A stretch of 64,000 nt of DNA from Gracilaria domingensis (Eukaryota > Rhodophyta > Florideophyceae > Gracilariales > Gracilariaceae), in contig VCMS01000169.1 of assembly GCA_022539475.1 (NCBI GenBank), forward strand, positions 183,736-247,735. Reading direction: 5' to 3'. The position numbers and the translations under genes are program-made. Of the stretch, positions 9,626 to 18,730 are shown in pieces. Within the stretch, counting starts at the first letter, position 1; each line of letters opens with the position of its first letter. The notes beneath the pieces were generated by a model that was given only the letters and a program-made list of their open reading frames with translations, was not told the origin of the DNA and did no database searches.

Positions 9626-10419
9626 TCTAAGACCAGTAGTGCGCTTAGGAAACCTGCAGAAGTGAATGAAGAAAGTCAAATATCAGGAAGATCACCAGCC
9701 GATGACGGTGTTGAAGTGAGGAATATCTGAAAAGGCATGAGCCAGGCACTCCGAGGAGAGGCGTAGCCCGAGAAACAAGGGAAAAAGAGATGCTCCAAAG
9801 AGGAGACGCGGGCCCTGCACACGCAGGCATCAGGCCCGACATAGGCGAAAAAGAACAAGAAGCAACCAAGAAGCAACCCAATTCTGAGGCAGAGATCTTT
9901 CCTGCATTCAGGAATTAATAGTAACAATAGATGTCAATACCACACAGTATACGCAGATTTTTTAGGTCTCTGAAGGAGAGTACGCGTACTTAAACCTCTT
10001 GAGGTGACCCTCCGAGCAAATAATTGAACCACCAAGGGTAGTATCGCATAGTGATCACACTCGAGATGAGTCTCAAGTGCCTTCGGATCCCAGTGGCAGT
10101 TCTCAAAGAAGAGACTTGTTTACTTTACCATCAAGGGTTGTTGAGCCGCCCCTGCATCTCTAAGTACCTCAGGTGCAGGGCTGGTTGACTGATTACAGTA
10201 TTGCACACCCGTACGAGGTATAAATGTACGAAATTTTACTTTCAGAGTGATAAAAGAAAGAAATACTAAAATATTTCCCAAATTTCTCACAAAGTGCACT
10301 AGCCATCCACCTGTACGTTTCTATGCTAAGTCAGAGGCCTTGGACCATGCAAGCTTCTTTACGGGTGATAATTAATGTTAAATTAACCAAAGATTGAAGG
10401 CTCCCATAGGGGATGCACC
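9626..10419. other. Gap, possibly a strongly diverged fourth LTR
   Basis: No gene. Around 10140-10315 the order of motifs echoes the 3' third of LTR A: GTTGAGCCGCCCC, then an A-rich stretch with AATACTAAAATATTTCCCAAA, then GCACTAGCCATCCACC. That suggests an old, degenerate relative of the same LTR. The similarity is weak and judged by eye. Confidence 0.3.
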
Positions 10420-11427
10420 TCATAACTTCAAGCGCCACGTGCACTGACGCATCACTCGTATATGAAGAGCTTCTTTATCACAACACCCGTAGAATCGGGT
10501 TTGCTCTACACTTTGGTATAAATGGCATTGCATACGAGCGGAATGCAATGATTGGTAGTAATCGTGAACCCTCCAGAACTTTGCTAACTTTCCTGGAAAA
10601 ACAACAAATGGGGTTATGGTATCTCCAGCAGCAGATACCACTGGCATCAAGCTGACGTGATCAAGTGCTCTCTTGGTTCTTTCCATGTGTTGGAAAAGCC
10701 TGGTGGATGAAAAACCAATGGCTTTACGAATACTACGGTTGACTATTTTTGTAAAACTTATGCCAGCTTGGTCCACATTCCAGATGCGATGGGGGCCGTG
10801 AATGTTGTGACAATTTATAACCGTTTTTAGACCGGTGATATGTTGAGCCATTTTTTTCTTGCTCATCTCTCGTACACGACGCTCATCGATGATCTGCACA
10901 GCTTTAAATTTAAGTTGTGGGTGCCTGCGCAAGAAGTATTGCATCCATCGTTTCCCAAATCTGCCATCTTTGACGCACATTTTAAATTCTTTCTGGGAAC
11001 GATATCCAAGCTTAGACACGTAGTGCTGGACAAAATCGAACAAAGTGACTCTTGTGAGGGGTGTCTTCATACGTGCGTAATCTTGAACTGCTCTAGCAAT
11101 GAGGTTCTTCTTTTCTTCTGTTACAGTGGGGGGCTTTCCTGGCTCTTCAAGAGTAATTCTGATGTCTCTTGGTTCCATTGATTCTTCGTGAGGACAGCTT
11201 TTTGTTTATTTGGTGCAATGGCGGTGAAAGGACGTTAATGGTATAAGAAAATGTTTTGCAGCTTCTGAAAGAGACAAAAATCTTTCATAGACATAATAGA
11301 TTGCTTCTTTGAGTGTTGGAACGGTGTTAAGGCTTGGGCCACTTTCCTCATTGATATGGTTAAAGGAGGTGGTCTGAGCCATATAGATGCGGTCATTGGG
11401 AGCACTTTGTAATATGATAGCGGTCAT
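10420..11427 (-). pseudogene. Pogo/Tigger-like transposase remnant A
   Basis: From ATG 11427 the frame encodes a helix-turn-helix of the psq type (TLKEAIYYVYERFLSLSEAA). It meets UAA at 11208-11206 and continues in the same frame through MEPRDIRITLEEPGKPPTVT. A CENP-B-like DNA-binding half follows (FGKRWMQYFLRRHP), then the start of the DDE domain: RIWNVDQAGISF carries the first catalytic Asp, and PVVSAAGDTITPFVVFPGK is the next conserved strand. After about 320 codons the frame degenerates and the rest of the catalytic domain is missing. The single internal stop and lost 3' part make it non-functional. Confidence 0.7.
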
Positions 11428-11554
11428 GATGTGTCTGAAAGTGAACTTTGATGGAATGAAAGGTCGTTTCGCTCCGCTTTTATGCTGCTTAGGGGGTACT
11501 GGTGATCCGATGACTTAGATATTTAAGTTTTGGGTTATATGGGAGATTGGAGAA
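11428..11554. other. Short flank between transposase remnant A and LTR B
   Basis: Contains the left 5-bp target duplication (GAGAA, 11550-11554) of LTR B. Nothing else recognised. Confidence 0.4.
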
Positions 11555-12371
11555 TGTAGTGCAACGCGATTGCAGGACTCCCTCGCTGATGCGATTCATA
11601 ACATGCACGGCGATGCCGGGAGGTGGTGGCACACAGTATGAGTAACTGGTTAGATCAGCCCATTCTTGGGTATACTTAATATTAGAATTAGTGTTATGAG
11701 GTGCACGGCCTTGCCGGTGAGTCACACACGTGTGGGAGGTCTGCACCCATTCATTGGGGTATTTGAAGTAGATATTTGTAGACTATCTGCTGTATCACAC
11801 TGACAGTGGGCCAACCTACTGCAGTACTTAGTAGGTTGAGCCGCACCCATTGCTGGGGAATTAAACAGAACAACCGAGTGTTCGGCTCTGATGTTTCACC
11901 CTTGGTGACCGATATCCTCCTCCCGGAGAGTCGACACCTTGTGCAGGGTTCATCATCCGCCTCGCGGCATCATTAACACCACTGCCGCTTTCGCGTGTTT
12001 ATTTTGTGTGTCTTTTCTTTATTTCTGTCCCTGCTATACAGGTAGCACTACTTGTTGTACCGGTGCATACCGTTCGTGGCTTGACACACTCGCGTGGGCT
12101 ATTACCGCTCTCGCGTGTCATCGCCACACTCGTGGGTACCGCGTGCTACGCACGCGACGCTACTGCCGACTTGTGTCGTGTGCTCTCTACCGCTGGAAGC
12201 TTCTTCTTCGCCGCTTCGCTCCCTCCATTACTTGGGAAGGGTCGACCCCGGTCTTACACCCGGCATTGCCGTGTCGTACCTGTGGGAGCGCTCTACTGCT
12301 GTGCTCGCCTCTTGAGAGAGGGTCTGAACCGCCTTTGCGTGTCTTTCCCCATCGCTTGGTTTTACACAACA
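11555..12371 (-). mobile_element. Solo LTR, copy B (817 bp, inverted)
   Basis: It reads TGTAGTGCAACGC at the left edge and ends CACAACA at the right, exactly the reverse of LTR A's termini. It is flanked on both sides by GAGAA (11550-11554 and 12372-12376), a perfect 5-bp target duplication. It is therefore a complete solo LTR formed by insertion followed by LTR-LTR recombination. The 5' part (in LTR orientation) is nearly identical to copy A; the last 250-300 bp is diverged and about 50 bp longer. Confidence 0.85.
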
Positions 12372-12820
12372 GAGAAAGCGTCCTCACGGTGAATGCGATT
12401 GGAACTTTCAGGTAGTAGTCAATACCTCTGACAGCGCGCGATTCCTACAGTTTGTGGAGGCGATTTCTCTGCTTTTTGTCTCTAGTATGAACAGTTTATG
12501 GCAATACGGCAGAGTGCGAGGCATTCCTCGTTGTTATAGCAGATGATAGAGAGCACGACACGCGCTTTATCGATAATCAAGCAATGCTAAAGTTGGTGTT
12601 TGCTTCCTTCTTCCATCAGAAAACGCCATTGTCAACTAAGAGAAAAAACGTATGTCATCCACAGTACAACATCTCCACTGGGAGGAGAAAAACGATAACA
12701 AGTCATCAAAACGTCGCCGACGTGTTAAACTGTAAGTGCATACAATATTGTTGCTGTTGGGCTTATTTGATTTGATTTTGCTCATCTCCTGCTCCAAATG
12801 GGCTTACAAACACGTTATTT

Positions 12821-13425
12821 TTGAAAATGGGTTCCAGTCTTATCAAGCATGAATTTTATGAAGCCTTTGATGAGCTTCTGCAAAGAATGCTCACAAAAAC
12901 GAGAACGAAGGCGATCCATTCGGTCATGGAGGATGTACGGCCGGCCACGCAGCTAGAGTCGATGCTCAGAGAACACAGAGTTATCAGAAACTTACCGCAG
13001 AATATCTTAGCCCAAATCCAGTCTATCACGAAGATTATTTTTGGGGTACATTTTGCATATAGCGTCGTTTGTTTTTTCTATTATGTATCAAATTCGAAAA
13101 ATCTGTCCATACTTCTCTCAAAGATTTGACTGTAGAGAAACATTGGCTTCAGTGTAGAACAGAAGATATTTTTAAGAAGATACCACTATCATTGGGTCAC
13201 TTAGAGCAACGGGAGATAGAATATCTAAAGATGGCTACGGGAATTGTGAGTGTCTCGGTTCTTTGGCGCCAAAAGCATCGATTTCGAGCCAGTAGCTGCA
13301 ACAAACGTAGATGTGAATTTATTTTGGGTATTATCAACAGGTTCAGATTTCCGAAGCAAATTGCATGCGTTTGGTTCAGAATTCTGAATGTGTTCAAAAA
13401 TTTTCTTCGTTTTCGGTGCCAGTAG
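12821..13425 (+). CDS. Possible small hypothetical gene, perhaps with one intron
   Basis: Two consecutive open stretches may be exons. The first (ATG 12824, KMGSSLIKHEFYEAF...) runs to about 13040. The second reads DLTVEKHWLQCRTEDIFKKI... from about 13125 and ends at TAG near 13425. Between them lies GGTACATTT...CTCTCAAAG, a possible GT-AG intron, though without the CTAAC branch site seen in firm introns here. No motif is recognised. It may be decayed transposon sequence; the call is weak. Confidence 0.2.
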
Positions 13426-13695
13426 AGATAAACACCGCAGCAAATGGTAGCATCCTAAAACACCAAACGCACAAAACTGCATTGGGTCTGTTTGTATATT
13501 TTCGATGCAGATGACTTCCTGAAAGGAAAAAAACGCAAACCTCCAAAGTATATCAACAGTCATTCCAAGAGTTCTTTTCAGTAGTTCATTCAAATATCAC
13601 CACACATTCTGAAGCGAACGCACAGCGAGGGGAACGCGCATTGAGAGCAGCCAATCGATATTCACTACAGTAGGGCAGGCTCATGCGTCAAAAAA

Positions 13696-13786
13696 GTGGG
13701 GTCAAAGCTGAACACCATAATTCCGCGCTTTTGAGTGCTTCTGCAAGGAAAGCTGCCATCTCAAAAGGTGTTCAGCATTGACCCCA
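13696..13786. repeat. 91-bp foldback with 21-nt arms
   Basis: The arms GTGGGGTCAAAGCTGAACAC (from 13696) and GTGTTCAGCATTGACCCCAC (to 13786) are reverse complements with one mismatch. An inner pair CTTTTGAG / CTCAAAAG lies between them. Such nested symmetry fits a small MITE-like element or a hairpin RNA source. No TA or other target duplication is clear. Confidence 0.6.
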
Positions 13787-14332
13787 CGGTACAATCATGA
13801 ACTACATCTGAAAGGAACACTTTCTTTACTCTCATCGAACAGTCTAGAGCACGCTAACCGTCGTCTACTCAAGATAGACAAACATGAAAACAATGTAGGC
13901 CCTTCACAGATTATAGAAATGGGCATTTCGTTCAACACACTTGCCAAAAAGGCTGCCATCCCCACGTCTACCGTAGTACACTTTCGAACTTCTTTCTTTG
14001 ATACAAACTTTACAAAAGCGACTTGAAGACTATTTGTTGCGTGGATCCGATTCCCCTTGAAATCAAACAGAACGCAAGTCCCCTAACCTCCGCTACCGTC
14101 CAATTATTCGTTCTCAAACCTACAAGAGACCACCAAAACAACCAATCCCATCGTAAAGAAACCTCTCCGAGAACTTTCAATGAAGTTCTAGAAGTCTATG
14201 AATGCTGCAAAGCATCTCTATCGCTCATTTATAAACCGCTCTCAGAACCTTGCGGCTTGTAAAACAGAACGTTAACAATCTCAGCTTCCATTTGTCATTA
14301 CCACTATCACTTATCCTGCATTCTACGACAAT

Positions 14333-16344
14333 ATGCCTTATAAGCACAAGTGGTCCCGCAAACTGAAGCCAACGCACTTCTGCAAGAAGTGCAAATCCGC
14401 CCATAAGCGAACTGAGAACTGTTTCATATTACGGGCTATGCGCATGCGCGTTACCCGTGAAATGCGCCATGCCGTTTTTGCAGTCAAAGAAGGACGCATG
14501 TCGTTTCATGAGGCAAGTCGTAACTTCCGCCTGCCGGTTTCCTCTATCCATTATTGGCTCCACCGCATTAATTTGGTCAGCAAGCCAGCGAGGTCGAAAC
14601 GATTTGCCCTAACCGACACTGAAGAAGAGCACATAGTGCAGGTGCTTAACCATTATTCCAAAACTGGAAAGCACATGACTAGGAACGACTTAAAGGATGC
14701 TGTGCAGTTCTTGGTCTACTCTTTTCCGATCGAAAGGCAGCAGAAACTATGGTTCAAAAGTGGTCATCCGGGCGACGATTGGTGTAGAGCTTTCCATGTT
14801 CGACACGAAGACGTCATCATGTATCGCAAGGACTCTGTTGTTGTGCAAAACCCAGCGATGGGGAAAGACACGCAAAGGCGGTTCAGACCCTCTCTCAAGA
14901 GGCGAGCACAGCAGTAGAGCGCTCCCACAGGTACGACACGGCAATGCCGGGTGTAAGACCGGGGTCGACCCTTCCCAAGTAATGGAGGGAGCGAAGCGGC
15001 GAAGAAGAAGCTTCCAGCGGTAGAGAGCACACGACACAAGTCGGCAGTAGCGTCACGTGCGTAGCACGCGGTACCCACGAGTGTGGCGATGACATGCGAG
15101 AGCGGTAATAGCCCACCCGAGTGTGTCGAGCCACAAACGGTATGCACCGGTACACCAAGTAGTGCTACCTGTATAACAGGGACAGAAATAAAGAAAAGAC
15201 ACACAAAATAAACACGCGAAAGCGGTAGTGGTGTTGAGGATGCCGCGAGGCGGATAACGTACCCGACACACGGTGGCGACTCTGCGCAAGGAGGCTATCA
15301 CACACCGGGGGTGGTAAGTTAGAGCCGAACACTCGGTTGCTCCGTTTACTTCCCCAGCAATGGGTGCAGCTCAACCTACTAAGTAGTGTAGCTATGCCAC
15401 TGTCAAGTGGTGCAACCGAGCTAAAATAAAATAAATAATAATATCTAAAATATCCCAAAGTTGGGCGCCAACCCTCCATACACGTGTGTCACCATCCAGC
15501 AATGCTGTGCCAACCCGTTCGACGTCACTGACCTCAACTGCACTGCAGGCGCAGTGACTTCACCGCAAAAGCGAGCGCATACCGCAAATTGCGTTGCACC
15601 ACGCTACCACGCAACCGTATGACGTGTCCGTCTTTTCGTCGATGAAAATCCTTTTTCGAGAGCTTCTTGCGGCTTGTGTGGCCTCTTTTCCATTGTTTGA
15701 CAAGGAGCTTGATCTGTTCGAAGGTATGTCGTCTGATCACAGAAGTCTACGGGAGAGCCATGACCCGTGGAAACATTCAGAGTGGATTCGTGAGAACGAG
15801 TTTCTGTCCTACAGATTTACATCATGTGCTTGGGGAATACAGGCCACGCAGCTTTGTTTGATTTTCAAAGCGAGTTAGTATCACTGAAATGATCTCGATG
15901 TTGCAAGAAAAGAGAGCGAAGACGCACGCAGAGTTGTTAGGGACGGCTGATCTGACGAAAACGGGAATCATCGACAGCAGTGGGGGAGTGGTTTTGGCCT
16001 GTGACGCTGCGTACGAGTTGATTAAAAGCCAGGAACAGAAACAAAAAGCCAAGAAGGAAGCTAAGAAAAAACGAGAAAAAGCCAAGTCATCCAAGAAAAG
16101 AGCTAAAGTTGTTCAAAAGCGTGCCGCCAACATTGGTATCACGATACAAAACGCTCTTTGCCGGGGCGAACGTTTCGGTAGCAATCTTGCTGTGCCCCGA
16201 TCCTTCGAGGAGCGTCGCCGCGTTGCTCGAGGCCATGCTTTCACCAAGAATTCTTTCGCGGTTGCCGATATGCCGCAGAACTGTGCCAGCGACGAAGTGA
16301 CTGCTTCACGGGCTGTGGATGCAACGGGAGCTGCTTTTGATTAA
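14333..16344 (+). pseudogene. Pogo/Tigger-like transposase remnant B, split by LTR C
   Basis: The 5' part (14333-14838) encodes a Cys/His start (FCKKCKSAHKRTENC), a psq-type helix-turn-helix (AVKEGRMSFHEASRNFRLPV) and a CENP-B-like segment ending HEDVIMYRKDSV. LTR C then interrupts. After it the frame resumes with ATTQPYDVSVFSSMKILFRE, matching the QPLDVxVF block late in pogo DDE domains. A frameshift (between about 15700 and 15745) leads to AMTRGNIQSGFVRTSF, the xxNIxSGFRxTG motif. An in-frame UGA (15859-15861) precedes a Lys-rich tail to 16344. The central catalytic part is missing, so a deletion accompanied or followed the insertion. Confidence 0.68.
14839..15603 (+). mobile_element. LTR copy C (about 765 bp) inside transposase remnant B
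   Basis: It begins TGTTGTGCAAAACCCAGCG like copy A and is close to it along most of its length. It differs in a block of about 67 bp (15254-15320). At its right end the expected CACTACA reads CACCACG, and the CACCACGCTACC there also fits transposase coding sequence, so the last four LTR bases were probably lost at a CAC microhomology junction. The flanks (TCTGT left, CTACC right) are not a duplication. Confidence 0.72.
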
Positions 16345-17029
16345 GCTTTCTGATCGTTTCAGCAGATTTGAGATTGAGACCGCAAGCACGGTTGGTGTAT
16401 CAAAACATGGACTTGGGAATTTTATATGATGGATTTTGTTCATCTTTGACCCTATGGTTTTTCTAAGTGAGCCTGTTTTGCCCTCCTCTCGTAAAGACAT
16501 CATATCTGTTCTGTTTCGTTGCCGTTTTGCTTCGTTCAAAGCTTGTTTAGTGGGGAAGATATCGTGCTTTCTGGTAGTGTGCCACGATGTACCAGAAAGA
16601 AAGGAACGTGGGAATGAGAGGGATTTTCAGCTTCTGTTCAAGTGTTGAGCCCACCCCCCTGTACCGAAGAGTACGCGCGCTGAAAGTAATGTTTTGCGTC
16701 GGGAGCAGAACTCGGGCTGCGAGGCAAGCCCGCTGACCGAATTCAGCTTAATCGCAAGCGCAAGGTCACGCCGTGCGCTCAAATCGTGACTTTGAGCGTC
16801 GAACAAAATGTGTAGTACACATGGTGTACCCTTGGTATTTGCTGTTTCAGGATGCTCCCAATAACTTTTTTGCTGTTTTACTTTGTCCGGTGGAGATGCA
16901 CATTACTCACATTAGGGCACGGTACGTTACTGTGGATGTACCGACGGTAGAAGGCTAGCCTTATATCCTTAGCCTTCTACCCGGTACTGAGACAGCACCT
17001 GTATTCGCACAATCATCATCGGCGTCATT
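16345..17029. other. Intergenic region with a hairpin upstream of the Trm7-like gene
   Basis: No gene is recognised. A stretch near 16635-16760 looks like element debris. A strong hairpin at 16938-16987 lies 43 nt before the next start codon (separate entry). Confidence 0.4.
16938..16987 (+). promoter_or_regulatory. Hairpin just upstream of the Trm7-like gene
   Basis: GTACCGACGGTAGAAGGCTA (16938-16957) pairs with TAGCCTTCTACCCGGTAC (16970-16987); the inner 11 bp are exact and the loop is 12 nt. It probably lies in the 5' leader or proximal promoter of the gene starting at 17030. A role in translation or as a protein-binding palindrome is inference. Confidence 0.5.
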
Positions 17030-17782
17030 ATGGGGCGCAGCAATGAGGGCCATACCGACATCTACTACCGACGTGCAAAAGCGCTCGGCTACCGCGCCCG
17101 ATCTGCTTTCAAACTGCAGCAGCTCGATGACCAATACGATCTTTTCTCACGAGCCTCATCTGTGCTCGATCTGTGCGGTGCACCCGGTTCATGGAGTCAA
17201 TATATAGTCCATCGCTTTCAACAGTTGGACCGACTACAACGGGCGCGGATTCTATCCGTAGATTTGCAAGAAATGCTACCTATCGCGCACGTCACAACCA
17301 TGCAAGCAGACATCACCAAGCCTAAAACCATTGCAGAGATCGTGACCTTTTTTGAAGACCACGGCGGGGTGGATGTGGTTGTGTGTGATGGAGCACCGGA
17401 TGTTACCGGTTTACATGACATCGATGAGTATGTCCACTCTCACCTTCTCAATTGTGCCATCAATGTTGTGCAAAGCACTCTTAAGCCCCGCGGCACATTC
17501 GTTGCCAAAATCTTCCGGCAACAGCACATGACTCTACTACAATGTCAACTATCGGTACTCTTCGACGAAGTGCACGTCGTCAAACCTAGGAGCAGTCGAG
17601 CGTCTAGCATCGAAGCTTTCGCCGTCTGCAAGTTCTACACCCCCAATCACACCAGAGCTGCCAGAGACTTTCTTGCACATGGTGATATCAGTTCCTTCGA
17701 TATACCACTTCTTCATAGCGGGCCCGTAAACGAGCCACCTGCAGCGTACAAAGTCAAGGAAGAAGGTGAAAGTGGGAAATGA
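17030..17782 (+). CDS. TRM7: tRNA 2'-O-methyltransferase, Trm7/FTSJ1 family
   Basis: A 250-residue RrmJ/FtsJ-fold enzyme that would methylate the ribose of anticodon-loop positions 32/34 in cytosolic tRNAs using S-adenosylmethionine. Starts MGRSNEGHTDIYYRRAKALG, typical of the family. Visible: the SAM-binding turn DLCGAPGSWS (47-56), VVVCDGAPDVTGLHD (117-130), FVAKIF (157-162) and RSSRASSIEAFAVC (187-200). The catalytic tetrad K28, D120, K160, E195 is intact. Length is slightly short compared with yeast Trm7 (about 310 residues) because the C-terminal tail is brief. Single exon. A hairpin lies in the leader. Confidence 0.93.
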   Translation: MGRSNEGHTDIYYRRAKALGYRARSAFKLQQLDDQYDLFSRASSVLDLCGAPGSWSQYIVHRFQQLDRLQRARILSVDLQEMLPIAHVTTMQADITKPKTIAEIVTFFEDHGGVDVVVCDGAPDVTGLHDIDEYVHSHLLNCAINVVQSTLKPRGTFVAKIFRQQHMTLLQCQLSVLFDEVHVVKPRSSRASSIEAFAVCKFYTPNHTRAARDFLAHGDISSFDIPLLHSGPVNEPPAAYKVKEEGESGK

Positions 17783-18730
17783 CCAGGAGGTGCAAGGGGT
17801 AACTTGCGGAAACTGTGACGAGAGGCAAGACGATATAAGTCCCAACGCGACATGGCCGTGGCCTTAGTCCAGCTCCATGGCGGAATCTCCGCGCCATGCT
17901 AACGGCTCACGCACGTCACATCGCAACTTGTTAAACCTTCCAGGGACCGTCGCAGAATGACTTCCGCCTCATTGGACGGCGCCGTGGTCGTCCAGAATAT
18001 GGCTCTTGACTGTTGACAAAGAGTCAGTTGGCACCACTGAGCCAGTCGAGAACAATACCGATCGTAGCGAGAATCAGTGGAGGATGGACGACAGATTACG
18101 TGCGCGCGCTGACGTATGGTGACGGCGGTACGGGAAGTTCACGGCGCAATGATGTCGTGGAAGCGAATGCGAGCACGGAGGGCGGTGAGCTGTTTGGCGA
18201 TGAGCGTCCAGGGCGGTTGTAGGTTCATAAACGTGCATGGGATCGGGGGAAGCGTTGGGCGCGCTGTCGCTAAACGCGGACGGCGCTCGTGAGCGGTCAC
18301 CGTGTGTGCGGGGCGAGGTGCGCTTGTGAGACATGACGAGTGGCAGATGGGTGGACTTGAGCGAGTTGGGTGGTTGCTTCAAGCAATTCGAGTTACGGCA
18401 CGGAAAAGGCGGCGGTGGCTCAAAGACGGTGCACGCATGCGCCGGCTGCGGGATATGAATTTGACCTGCTTCTTCTTCTTCTTCTTCTTTAGTATGGTCT
18501 GCAACTCCTAAAGCAGGAAACCTGCGCTAAGTTCTAAACGTAATTCTCTCTCCTTGAGAAGGCCTGACCCGCTTCATGGCCATCATTCTTCTCAGTGCGT
18601 CGGGACTGTTTTCTCAAACTGTTAACTTTAGCTTCTCTAGCCAACTATCTATATCCATACATGTATATCATGTATGTCCCACTCTCGTTCCAACCTATAG
18701 ATGCACTGCAAGTGACCCAAGTTCACAAGT
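17783..18730. other. Convergent intergenic region with a CTT microsatellite
   Basis: Lies between two converging genes. A (CTT)7 tract occupies about 18469-18490. GC-rich short open frames between 17950 and 18430 lack any recognisable domain and are not called. Confidence 0.45.

Larger units (their letters stand above)
12372..14332. other. Mostly unrecognised region between mobile elements
   Basis: It holds a foldback (13696-13786) and several short open frames. The frame 13778-14026 contains IIEMGISFNTLAKKAAIPTS, which resembles a helix-turn-helix of pogo transposases and may be transposon debris. A low-confidence spliced gene candidate at 12821-13425 is listed separately. Confidence 0.35.

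Noticed and set aside
11939-12415. Overlapping 70-160 codon frames in LTRs A, B and C
   Set aside because: The same frames recur in all LTR copies in several phases, with no gag, pol or other signature; they lie wholly within the LTR.
8861-15603. LTRs A and C as the two ends of one retrotransposon
   Set aside because: Same orientation and length, but the interior holds pogo fragments and an inverted solo LTR, with no primer-binding site after A and no polypurine tract before C.
16660-16760. Possible tRNA-like fold
   Set aside because: No TTCGANTC-type T-loop or acceptor stem could be paired; no tRNA was found anywhere in the window by eye.
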